Shown in pieces: positions 1-6,998 of a DNA stretch of 8,491 nt (positions are counted from its first letter, which is position 1; the number at the start of each line of letters is the position of its first letter). A program made the translations under genes and the position numbers. The notes beneath the pieces were generated by a model. That model did not search any database. It was not told where the DNA came from and was given only the letters and a program-made list of their open reading frames with translations. The DNA comes from CAYGWP01 sp964353455 (GTDB lineage Bacteria > Planctomycetota > Phycisphaerae > FEN-1346), in NCBI GenBank assembly GCA_964353455.1, contig CAYGWP010000300.1, positions 1 to 8,491 of the forward strand. The letters run 5' to 3'.

Positions 1-1079
1 CCGGCGGGTTCCACCAGCATTACGGCAAGGAGAACGTCTTCCGCAACAACATCCTCGCCTTCAGCCAGGTGGGGCAGATCCAGCGCAGCCGCGCCGAGCC
101 GCACCTCTCGTTCACCTTCGAGCGGAACATCGTCTATTGGACCGACGGGCCGCTCCTCCACGGCAACTGGCGGGACGATAAGTTCAAGATGGACTCGAAC
201 GTCTATTGGAACGCCGCCGGCAAGCCGGTCGATTTCGCCGGCAAGTCCCTCGCCGAGTGGCAGAAGGCCGGCCAGGACCAGCACTCCATCATCGCCGACC
301 CGAAGTTCGCCGACCCCGCCAAGTGCGATTTCCACCTTGCCGCCGACTCACCCGCGCTCAAGGTCGGCTTCAAACCGTTCGACTACTCCAAGGCGGGCGT
401 GTATGGAGACCCCGCGTGGGTGAAGTTGGCGTCAAGCGAGACGTACGGGGCGATTGAGTTGCCGCCGCCCCCGCCTCCCCCGCCGCCGCTGGCATTCCGC
501 ATGGACTTTGAACTGGCGAAGGTCGGCTCGAAGGTCAAGGCCGACATGGTTCAGGTCGAGGGCAAGGGCGATTCGGTCGCCGTGACCGATGAAACCGCCG
601 CGAGCGGCAAGCACTCCCTCAAGGTCGTCGATGCCCCCGGCCTTGCCGCCGCCTTCAACCCGCACTTCTACTGGAACCCGCATCACACCGGCGGCACGAC
701 GCGGCTGGCGTTCGACCTGAGGATCGAGCCGGCCACGGTCATGTTCGTGGAGTGGCGCGACAACGCACAGCCGTATCGCGTCGGCCCGACCATCGCGGTC
801 GAGAACTCCAAGGTCCGCATCGGCAGGGGCAAGGCCCAGACGATGGACCTCCCGACAGGCCAGTGGATCCACTTCGAGATGACCGCCGGCCTCGGCTCAA
901 AATCGACCGGCACATGGGACCTCTCGGTCAAACTCCCCGGCCAAGAGGCCACGGAGTTCAAGAACATCCCCAGCGGCAGCCCCGACTGGAAGACAATCGA
1001 GTGGCTCGGCTTCTCGAGCACCGCCACGGGAAAGGCGGCGTTCTACCTCGACAACATCGAACTCAGCAACACACCGTAG
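1..1079 (+). CDS. Right-handed parallel beta-helix protein with C-terminal beta-sandwich-like domain (5' partial)
   Basis: The frame is open from the left edge (first full codon at position 3) to TAG at 1077-1079, so the N-terminus is missing; 358 residues are visible. The first ~120 have the look of the last coils and tail of a secreted parallel beta-helix (pectate-lyase-like/NosD-like) protein: short repeated strands such as ENVFRNNILAFS and FERNIVYWTDG, then SIIADPKFADP and AADSPALKVGFKPFD, a tail common in Planctomycetota and PVC beta-helix proteins. A run of nine prolines (462-488) follows. The last ~195 residues resemble a LamG/concanavalin-like carbohydrate-binding sandwich, from MDFELAKVGS to a closing FYLDNIELS strand. 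Family membership is judged by eye. Substrate and catalytic activity cannot be told, because any active site would lie upstream. The GTG at 69 is only an internal codon: the upstream codons continue the same coil pattern. The gene is convergent with the GH42-like gene. Confidence 0.85.
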   Translation, partial: GGFHQHYGKENVFRNNILAFSQVGQIQRSRAEPHLSFTFERNIVYWTDGPLLHGNWRDDKFKMDSNVYWNAAGKPVDFAGKSLAEWQKAGQDQHSIIADPKFADPAKCDFHLAADSPALKVGFKPFDYSKAGVYGDPAWVKLASSETYGAIELPPPPPPPPPLAFRMDFELAKVGSKVKADMVQVEGKGDSVAVTDETAASGKHSLKVVDAPGLAAAFNPHFYWNPHHTGGTTRLAFDLRIEPATVMFVEWRDNAQPYRVGPTIAVENSKVRIGRGKAQTMDLPTGQWIHFEMTAGLGSKSTGTWDLSVKLPGQEATEFKNIPSGSPDWKTIEWLGFSSTATGKAAFYLDNIELSNTP

Positions 1080-1108
1080 TGCTGCGTTACTCGTCAATTG
1101 ATGGGTGG

Positions 1109-1136
1109 CATGGTCACGCGCCTTTGCGTGACCATG
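1109..1136. repeat. Perfect 11-bp hairpin, left
   Basis: CATGGTCACGC (1109-1119) pairs perfectly with GCGTGACCATG (1126-1136) across a 6-nt loop (GCCTTT). It shares its first nine stem bases with the second hairpin at 1151-1178, so the two are near-duplicates that differ near the loop. No strong T-run follows on either strand. Confidence 0.85.
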
Positions 1137-1150
1137 TTTGCCGCCGGAAG

Positions 1151-1178
1151 CATGGTCACCCAACAGCGGGTGACCATG
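1151..1178. repeat. Perfect 11-bp hairpin, right
   Basis: CATGGTCACCC (1151-1161) pairs perfectly with GGGTGACCATG (1168-1178) across a 6-nt loop (AACAGC). Stem length and loop length equal those of the hairpin at 1109-1136, and 14 nt separate the two. Each hairpin contributes one arm to the larger 15-bp inverted repeat, so the region can fold either as two small hairpins or as one long stem. Confidence 0.85.
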
Positions 1179-1218
1179 CCACCCGGCTACTCCCCACTTG
1201 ATGAGTAACAGAGCAGTA

Positions 1219-1238
1219 GCAGGCGAGAAACGCCCTGC
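1219..1238 (-). terminator. Possible terminator hairpin downstream of the GH42-like gene
   Basis: Read on the minus strand just after the TAA stop, GCAGGGCG and CGCCTGC can form a stem with one bulged base around a TTTCT loop. The following bases (TACTGCTCTGTT) are only moderately T-rich, so this is a weak rho-independent terminator candidate. The large palindrome just beyond it may do the same job. Confidence 0.35.
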
Positions 1239-1244
1239 GGCGCG

Positions 1245-4088
1245 TTACTCCAACAGCAGCACGTCCCCCTCGGCGAGTTCGGGGATGGTAACGGTGAGCG
1301 TGTCGGCGGCGGTCTCCGCCGCAAACGGCTTATCGAGCGCGGCCGAGACGGCCTTCTTGGCCGCGCCCGCGCCGCGGACCGTAACCTTCACGTCCTTGAA
1401 GGCAACGTGGCTTATCACCGGCCGCGCGCCGCGACCCACGGTCTTTGACCCCGCGACGCGGTAAGTCCAGTTCATCAGGATGACGGCCTGGCGGCCCGTT
1501 TCGGGGTTCTTCACGAGCAGCCCTTCTACCGCCGGCTGCGAGGCATCGACCACCGGCTTCACGAGCGCAAGGGCCGGCGCGGCAACGTAACTTCGGATGC
1601 CCGCATCAAAATCTTTCGACATATCGAACGTGTCGGTCCGGACGGCTGCACTGTACTCCAGGCCGGGAAAGAAGCCGACCGTGTACGCCTGGCCCTTGCC
1701 GCAGGTGTTGCGGATAGCGGCTGCGGCGCCGTCGGCGAACCGGGCGACTACCTCCGCCCCCTGCCTGGGCTTGAGGACCTCCCGCCCGACGACCGGCTTC
1801 AGCGCGCCGCCCATCGCGCCGGCGGCGACCTTCGCGGCATCCGGCACGGGCGCGATGACGTTTCGCGCATCGCCGTACGGCTCCAGGCCGCTGGCCCCGT
1901 AGAGGGTGATGCGATAGTACATCTCGGGCGCGGTGCGCGACTCCAGTCCGAGTACCGCCGCGAGGGCCGCCAGCGGCTGGTTGGCCTCGTCGCGGGCGCA
2001 TCCGCCTCCGCTCGTGTAGAGCGTGCCGCCGGCCTCGACCCAGCGGGCCAGTTTCTCGGCCGCCGCACGGGTAAGATGCGTGCCATTTACATAAATGATT
2101 TTGTACCGCGCCAGATCGTCGCGGGCAATCATCACCTCGTCGATCGCATCCACGGGGATGTGGGCGTGCGCGAGGGCCGTGTAAATCCACTTGGCGTTCT
2201 CCCACGCGGCCTGGGCGGCGGGGTCGCCGAGGAGGCCCATCCATATCTCGGTTGTGCGCGGCTTGACGACGGCAACCTGCGCCGGGGCGGTCCAGGCGGC
2301 GCCGTAGATGACGTCCTCTGACCGGCCCAGGAGGCGTGCCGCGCGGCTCGCCAGGGCCAGCGCCTCCGGGCTCTGCGAGAACGAGTCACCCTTCTTATAG
2401 TCGGGGCCGTATGTGTACCAGTAGATCATCGTCGCGCCGCGGCCCGCCGCGGCAAGGGCACGCTGGATGGGCGCGCCGCGATGGGGCTTCACATAAATGC
2501 CGAACGCCAGGCGTTGCCGGGCCGAGACCACGCGGCCGACGTCGCAAAGGTAACTATCCCACTGCCAGATGCGCGGGTCGCGGTTACTCGTCTCATAGAC
2601 GAAGGCGTTGTCGGCGTTGCGATAGAAGTCGAAGAAGTCGAGGCTGTGGCCCTTCATGAGGAAGGTGTTGCCGCGAAGGGCATAGGAATAGATATATGGT
2701 TGCTTTGCGGCGGGGCTGTCCAGCCGGCCGGCGGCGACGGCCTGGCGCTTCGCCTCGTTCGCCTTCGCGCAGGCGTCCCGCAGCGGCGTAAAGAGGCGGG
2801 CGCACGCCCAGTTCAGGAACATCCGCGTCTCGTAGGCCGCAAGGGCGGGACCTTTGCTCGAGACATCCGGCCCCGGCCCGCCCTTGGCGGGAAGTTCCAC
2901 GGGTTTGACGGCCGACCAGTCGGCGGCGCCGAAGTCGCCCGGCGAAAGGCCCTGCCCTTTCAGGTACTCGCGGAACGCCTCGGCGCACCGCGGACAGACG
3001 GCCAGGTGGCCCTTCCCCTCAGGCGAGCGGTCAACGACCGCCCCGATCTCATCGACCGTCAGGCCATAGACCTCCGGCACTGTAATCGCGAGCATCTCGG
3101 CCAGAGCCTGCTCGACGCCCGCCTGCTGGAGGGCCGCAACGCCGCTCCCGAACGGACACCCCGCCTGCGGATCGTTGTCCTTGCGCCCCTCGCGGTACGC
3201 CGGCACGGGATAGCCCGCAATGCCGATGTCGTGGCCGCGCCCCAGGCCTTTCGCGTAGCCCTCGCCCTTGGCCGCCATCTCCGCAAGGAATGCCGGAGCC
3301 GAGCGCAGACCGTTGACGCCCAACTGCCTGAGGGCGCGGCACTCGACTTCGACGACGGCCTTGTTGGTCGTGCGGATGCCGTAGCCGCTGCCCTGGCCGT
3401 ATCCGCCCACATCGGTGATGATCATGAACTTCTTCGGCACCGGCTGCGCGGCCCACGGGAACTTCTCAAGCATCTCGGTCCGGCGACGGGCGTACTCCAG
3501 GATGCCGGTGAGGTCGTCCAGAAACTTTGGGTCGGCCGGCGTCACGCCTGCTGTCAGGCGGTAGGCCGGAATGACGATGCCGGCTGTGCCGCCGTCCGGG
3601 CCGAGTTCCTTGAAGGTCTTGACGACCTTCCCGGCGTAAGAGAACTCGAACTCGAACTCCACGTCGGTCTGGGCCTCAGGCTGCGCCTGCCCCCTGCCCC
3701 GCCCTCCGTCCTGGCGGGTCCGTGCCGTCGTAAAGGTGAGGAAGAGTTTCCCCCGCCAGTCCTGAGGGCGGGCGACGAACGACTTGACCGGGACAGGCGG
3801 CGACCATTCGCCGACATCCAGTTTCGGCGCGAGCACCCCGCGCACCACCTCGCCGCCGAGCCCCTCGCCCCCATGCCGCCACGCAATGCCCACCGGTTCG
3901 GCGGGCTTGATGGATGCGATGCGTGCCCGCATCGTGAGGCCGTCCGGGACGCCGCCAGCACTTTCCTCAGTCGCGAGATCGACCTGGGCGGTATCTGCGG
4001 CTGCGGCAAGGGCGGTTGCGGCCGGCGCGGATGTCAGGATGACCGTCCACGCCAGAAAACAGATGCAATTGAGACGTCGCGCGGGCAT
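1245..4088 (-). CDS. Secreted GH42-like glycoside hydrolase with beta-galactosidase trimerisation domain
   Basis: A protein of 947 residues from ATG at 4088. An adjacent ATG at 4091 is possible, but GGAG at 4096-4099 sits 7 nt from 4088 and only 4 nt from 4091. The N-terminus (RR, then a hydrophobic stretch ending ATALAAAA) is a signal peptide with likely cleavage near residue 28. Residues ~45-180 look like a beta-rich domain. Residues ~190-560 resemble a GH42/clan GH-A barrel: VDEIG at ~345-349 and VCPRCAEAFREYL from ~364 recall the GH42 Cys-rich segment after the acid/base strand, and YETSN at ~498-502 may hold the nucleophile. Residues ~593-713 match the GATase-like trimerisation domain (YKIIYVNGTHLTRAAAEKL, then WVEAGGTLYTSGG and RDEANQP). 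A small beta domain closes the protein and ends LLLE. It is divergent from the lyase gene, so the two probably act on the same glycan. The exact substrate is unknown, and the catalytic residues are tentative because the usual NE pair reads DE. Confidence 0.85.
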   Translation of the reverse strand: MPARRLNCICFLAWTVILTSAPAATALAAAADTAQVDLATEESAGGVPDGLTMRARIASIKPAEPVGIAWRHGGEGLGGEVVRGVLAPKLDVGEWSPPVPVKSFVARPQDWRGKLFLTFTTARTRQDGGRGRGQAQPEAQTDVEFEFEFSYAGKVVKTFKELGPDGGTAGIVIPAYRLTAGVTPADPKFLDDLTGILEYARRRTEMLEKFPWAAQPVPKKFMIITDVGGYGQGSGYGIRTTNKAVVEVECRALRQLGVNGLRSAPAFLAEMAAKGEGYAKGLGRGHDIGIAGYPVPAYREGRKDNDPQAGCPFGSGVAALQQAGVEQALAEMLAITVPEVYGLTVDEIGAVVDRSPEGKGHLAVCPRCAEAFREYLKGQGLSPGDFGAADWSAVKPVELPAKGGPGPDVSSKGPALAAYETRMFLNWACARLFTPLRDACAKANEAKRQAVAAGRLDSPAAKQPYIYSYALRGNTFLMKGHSLDFFDFYRNADNAFVYETSNRDPRIWQWDSYLCDVGRVVSARQRLAFGIYVKPHRGAPIQRALAAAGRGATMIYWYTYGPDYKKGDSFSQSPEALALASRAARLLGRSEDVIYGAAWTAPAQVAVVKPRTTEIWMGLLGDPAAQAAWENAKWIYTALAHAHIPVDAIDEVMIARDDLARYKIIYVNGTHLTRAAAEKLARWVEAGGTLYTSGGGCARDEANQPLAALAAVLGLESRTAPEMYYRITLYGASGLEPYGDARNVIAPVPDAAKVAAGAMGGALKPVVGREVLKPRQGAEVVARFADGAAAAIRNTCGKGQAYTVGFFPGLEYSAAVRTDTFDMSKDFDAGIRSYVAAPALALVKPVVDASQPAVEGLLVKNPETGRQAVILMNWTYRVAGSKTVGRGARPVISHVAFKDVKVTVRGAGAAKKAVSAALDKPFAAETAADTLTVTIPELAEGDVLLLE

Positions 4089-4091
4089 CAT

Positions 4092-4186
4092 GGTTCTCCG
4101 AATGTTCGTCCCACGATTGGCAAGTCCGGGTTTTACCATTAAACACGCCGGCACCGGGGAATTCCCGTCAATTCACGGCCGGCACA
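4092..4186. promoter_or_regulatory. Divergent intergenic region, candidate back-to-back promoters
   Basis: This gap must drive both the GH42-like gene (-) and the lyase gene (+), unless distant promoters do. Its only AT-rich patch is 4131-4145. On the plus strand, TTGGCA (4117-4122), 17 nt, then TAAACA (4140-4145) is a poor sigma70-like pair. On the minus strand, TTTAAT (4143-4138) matches a -10 box at 5 of 6 positions but has no good -35 box. GCCGGCAC occurs twice as a direct repeat (4147-4154 and 4178-4185, 31 bp apart), flanking the 10-bp palindrome GGGAATTCCC (4157-4166). These could form an operator. The promoter assignment is weak, since promoter consensus in this lineage is uncertain. 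Confidence 0.35.
4096..4099 (-). promoter_or_regulatory. Ribosome binding site of the GH42-like gene
   Basis: GGAG on the minus strand lies 7 nt before ATG at 4088 and 4 nt before ATG at 4091. The spacing favours the second of the two tandem ATGs. It also argues against an in-frame start at 4154, which would put a charged 22-residue extension ahead of the signal peptide. Confidence 0.6.
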
Positions 4187-4192
4187 AGGAGG
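4187..4192 (+). promoter_or_regulatory. Ribosome binding site of the lyase gene
   Basis: A full AGGAGG lies 7 nt before ATG at 4200. This fixes the start codon and places it directly at a good signal peptide. Confidence 0.8.
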
Positions 4193-4199
4193 CGTTCGG

Positions 4200-6998
4200 A
4201 TGAAGATGCTGAGTCTGGCCGCGATGATCGGCCTCGTGTCCGCCGCCGCATACTGTGGCGCGTCGGCCGAGGAAAAGTTCACATTCGACGACCTTCCTTC
4301 GCCCGCCGAAGCGGGCTTCGCGAAGGCGGGTGCCGCCGCCCTCAGCGGCTGGACCGTGACCGGCGATGCGGCCATCGACGCATCGAAGAACCACGCCGGC
4401 GCCGGCGGCGGGGCGCTTCGACTCGGACCCGGCGGCAAGGCCGTCAAGAAGTTCAGCGACACCGACGCCTCAGGCAAGGTCGAGATGTGGGTGTACGAGG
4501 AACTCGCCAACCCGAAGGACTTGAAGGAGCGTCGCGTCGGCCCGCGATGGGGCATCATGCAGAAGGACGGCCGCGTCCTCGTCATGGGCATCATCTACGC
4601 TCCATACCTGTCGGGCGGCGACACCTACGTCGCGTCCGACTCGGACCAGAAAATGTGGTTCAGCGTGCAGCACTCGCGACTGAAGCGCCAGACGCTTTGG
4701 CACAAGTGGACGTTTGACTTCGACGCCGAGAAGGGCCTGGTGATAAAGTTCGACGACAAGAAGACCGCCGCCTTCGACTGGAACCGCACGCAGATCAAGG
4801 GCTTCTCGGGCGTGGCACTCTTCGGCGACTCCTCGAAGGACCAGCAGCAGACCGTCTGGGTAGATGACATCACTATCCAGCCCGGCGGGCCGATGAAGGT
4901 CGTGCCGGTCCCCCCCCCGCCGCCGCCGCCGGTCGTCCCCGACAAGGACCCGCCGGTCGAGAAGGCGGTGGAACTCGTGCCGGCCGTGCGCGGCAAGCAC
5001 CCGCGGCTGCTCTTCACGGCCGAGGACGTGCCGCGGATCAAGCGCCTGGCCGAGACGCCCCAGGGGAAAATCTTCGTCGAGCAACTCATGGCCTACCTGC
5101 CGAGTTGCAAGCCGCCGGAGGACACCAAGTTCCTGACCGATGCCACAGATGCCCAGCGACAAGGCATGTGGCGCCTGCCCACCGTCGCCCTCGACTACGT
5201 GCTTACGCGCCGCAAGGAGTCGCTCGAGGCGGCAGCAGGGTACCTTAAGAAGTTCGCGGAACTCGAAAACTGGGAGACCGGCAAGGAACGCGATTGCGGA
5301 ATGGGCGCCGCCAACATCATGGTCGGGGCGGCCCTGGCCTACGACTGGCTGTATGACGACCTGGACCCGGCGCTCCGCGATACGATGCGCAGGAAGATCC
5401 TCCTTCAGGCCCGGCGAATGTACCACGCCGGGCACCTTATGAAACTTGCCGGCACGCACTACTGGCAGCCTGACCCGCAGAACAACCACCGCTTCCATCG
5501 GGATGCGGGGCTGGCACTATCCGTCCTGGCGGTGAGCGGAGAAACGCCCGATGCCGACTGGATAACCGCCGAGACCGCCAAGGAACTTAAGTTCATCAAC
5601 GACTGGCTGCCGGAGGACGGCACGTGCCACGAGTCGGCATCTTACATGATCTTCGGCGGGCCGTACCTGGCGATGGCGATGGACTCCTCGGACCGGTGCC
5701 TCGGCACGCGGTTCCTTGAGCACCCGTTCTTCAAGTACGCCCCCCTCTTCCGGATGCAGACGCTGGCGCCGGGCCTGAAGGATGCGTTCCCGTACGGCGA
5801 CAGCGGCGGACTTGGGTTCATCAATAACTACATGTTCAGATATGCCGCCAAGAACCGGCTGGCCGACCAGCAGGCGGGGCTTTGGAGGTTCTTCGAGACC
5901 GGGCAGAACCCGTTCATGTACGGCTGGTTCTCCCTTATCTGGCTCGACCCGACCCTTACGGGCGGTTCCATCGACCGCCTGCCGCAGTCCGTCCTCTTCC
6001 CCGACCTCGGCATGGCAACCCTGCGCGACGGATGGGCGGCCGGCAACGTTGCCGCCATGTTCAAGTGCGGACCCTACGGCGGCCGCAAACTCAACGAATA
6101 TCGAAACGCCGGCAACTTCCGCTACATCAACGTGGCCCACGACGACCCGGACGCCAACATGTTCACGATCTTCGCCGGCGGCCAGTTCCTCGCCGACGAC
6201 GACCGCTACGCCGCCAAGAAGTTGACGCGCTCCCACAACACCATCCTCGTCAACGGCAAGGGCCAGCGCGGAGAGGGCGGCGGCTGGACGCAGCCGCTCA
6301 GGAACGTTGACATGGCCTCCCTTGCCACGCTCACAACGTGGAAAGACACGGGCGACGTGGTCGTGGCCGAGGGCGAGGCCGCCGGCATGTACGACGGCCT
6401 TGAGCGGTTCCGCCGCGCCTTCATCTGGGTCCGCGGCGGGTACATCCTGGTTCTGGACGATATCCGCGCCCCGAAGGAGGCGGAGTTCACCTGGCTCGTC
6501 CAGGGGCCGCAGGTTGAGAAGGAGGCCGGAGGCTGGAGGCTTGAGGCTGTAGGGAAGTCTCCAGGCCCCAGCCCTCAACCTCCAGTCTCCAGTCCACAGC
6601 CTGCCGCCGCCGCGTGCCCCTTCCGCGTGGTGGCCGACCGCGAGTTCGCGGCGGCAATCGGCGATTCGGCAGCCGAGAGTCGCGGCACACCGCTCGGATA
6701 CAAGCAGTTGTCGCTCACGGCCCGCGCCCCGCGCCTTCGCATTGCCGCGGCATTCAACCCGTGGAACCACGCGAAACTCGACCTTGAGATGAAGGCGACC
6801 GATGACGCCGCCGCCGTGGTAACCGTCACCGGACGGAACTTCACGGATGAGTGGCGGTGGCAGGCGGCGCCGGACCCGAAGACGCCCTCGACGATCCAAG
6901 GCGCGCGGCCGGGCGGATTCACGATCTCCGTCGGCCCGCAGGACAAGGCCCCGCTCGGCGGCCCGCCGGTCTGGCGCCAGGGCGATAAGGCGAAATGA
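4200..6998 (+). CDS. Secreted heparinase II/III-like polysaccharide lyase with N-terminal beta-sandwich module
   Basis: A protein of 932 residues with a strong ribosome binding site and a signal peptide (MKMLSLAAMIGLVSAAAYCG, cleavage near ASA at 21-23). Residues ~25-226 look like a LamG/CBM-type sandwich ending VWVDDITI. Seven prolines (238-244) form a linker. From ~267 (HPRLLFTAEDVPRIKRLAE) the protein follows the heparinase II/III-type plan: an alpha/alpha toroid to ~590 with NNH at 428-430 and CHESASY at 476-482, then a beta-sandwich with HDDPDANMF (His647) and SHNTILVNGKGQ (678-689). In the family, such Asn/His/Tyr positions neutralise the uronate and serve as catalytic base and acid, giving beta-elimination of uronic-acid polysaccharides; assigning His647 and Tyr482 to these roles is inference. 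Residues ~777-800 (GGWRLEAVGKSPGPSPQPP region) are low-complexity and encoded by an inverted repeat. The protein is probably periplasmic or extracellular. The substrate (glycosaminoglycan, alginate or other) cannot be told. Confidence 0.88.
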   Translation: MKMLSLAAMIGLVSAAAYCGASAEEKFTFDDLPSPAEAGFAKAGAAALSGWTVTGDAAIDASKNHAGAGGGALRLGPGGKAVKKFSDTDASGKVEMWVYEELANPKDLKERRVGPRWGIMQKDGRVLVMGIIYAPYLSGGDTYVASDSDQKMWFSVQHSRLKRQTLWHKWTFDFDAEKGLVIKFDDKKTAAFDWNRTQIKGFSGVALFGDSSKDQQQTVWVDDITIQPGGPMKVVPVPPPPPPPVVPDKDPPVEKAVELVPAVRGKHPRLLFTAEDVPRIKRLAETPQGKIFVEQLMAYLPSCKPPEDTKFLTDATDAQRQGMWRLPTVALDYVLTRRKESLEAAAGYLKKFAELENWETGKERDCGMGAANIMVGAALAYDWLYDDLDPALRDTMRRKILLQARRMYHAGHLMKLAGTHYWQPDPQNNHRFHRDAGLALSVLAVSGETPDADWITAETAKELKFINDWLPEDGTCHESASYMIFGGPYLAMAMDSSDRCLGTRFLEHPFFKYAPLFRMQTLAPGLKDAFPYGDSGGLGFINNYMFRYAAKNRLADQQAGLWRFFETGQNPFMYGWFSLIWLDPTLTGGSIDRLPQSVLFPDLGMATLRDGWAAGNVAAMFKCGPYGGRKLNEYRNAGNFRYINVAHDDPDANMFTIFAGGQFLADDDRYAAKKLTRSHNTILVNGKGQRGEGGGWTQPLRNVDMASLATLTTWKDTGDVVVAEGEAAGMYDGLERFRRAFIWVRGGYILVLDDIRAPKEAEFTWLVQGPQVEKEAGGWRLEAVGKSPGPSPQPPVSSPQPAAAACPFRVVADREFAAAIGDSAAESRGTPLGYKQLSLTARAPRLRIAAAFNPWNHAKLDLEMKATDDAAAVVTVTGRNFTDEWRWQAAPDPKTPSTIQGARPGGFTISVGPQDKAPLGGPPVWRQGDKAK
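6528..6590. repeat. Imperfect inverted repeat inside the lyase coding sequence
   Basis: Left arm 6528-6549 (GGAGGCTGGAGG followed by CTTGAGGCTG) and right arm 6569-6590 are inverted copies of 22 nt each, with one substitution and two compensating single-base indels, around a 19-nt centre. Similarity appears to continue a few bases outward on each side. The left arm is itself built from GGAGGCT-like 8-9-mers. The element stays in frame and encodes a Pro/Ser/Gln-rich stretch between beta-strands of the C-terminal sandwich, which suggests insertion of a small palindromic element rather than native domain sequence. Confidence 0.7.

Larger units (their letters stand above)
1077..1218. repeat. Long nested palindrome filling the convergent intergenic region (REP/MITE-like)
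   Basis: The outer arms 1077-1100 and 1195-1218 are inverted copies matching at 19 of 24 positions, with a perfect 7-bp core GTTACTC (1086-1092) / GAGTAAC (1203-1209). Inside them, 1103-1117 (GGGTGGCATGGTCAC) is the perfect 15-bp inverse of 1170-1184. The two arm segments are separated by 2 bp on the left and 10 bp on the right. The centre holds two separate hairpins. The element starts at the stop codon of the beta-helix gene and lies between two 3' ends, so it may act as a bidirectional transcription terminator or be a dispersed non-autonomous element. No coding potential was seen. The structure is read directly; its function and its dispersal in the genome are inferred. Confidence 0.8.

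Noticed and set aside
69..71. GTG as true start of the beta-helix gene
   Set aside because: The frame is open to the window edge and the 22 upstream residues continue the same beta-helix pattern; no ribosome binding site precedes the GTG.
1103..1184. CRISPR-like array
   Set aside because: The repeated CATGGTCAC units are paired as inverted hairpins, with only two near-copies and no regular spacers.
1080..1244. Structured RNA gene or riboswitch
   Set aside because: The symmetry lies between two 3' ends rather than in a 5' leader, and no known RNA family motif was recognised; a repeat or terminator is simpler.
2481..4142. Open frame of 553 codons on the plus strand opposite the GH42-like gene
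   Set aside because: It is antisense to a gene with a clear signal peptide and recognisable domains; its Arg/Ala/Gly-rich composition is typical of shadow frames in GC-rich DNA, and no domain is recognisable.
4089..4154. Upstream in-frame ATG at 4154 as start of the GH42-like protein
   Set aside because: It would add 22 residues before a normal signal peptide and span the likely promoter patch; GGAG at 4096-4099 supports the start at 4088/4091.
4470..5498. Open frame of 342 codons on the minus strand
   Set aside because: It is antisense to the lyase N-terminal half and has no family signature or ribosome binding site that stands out.
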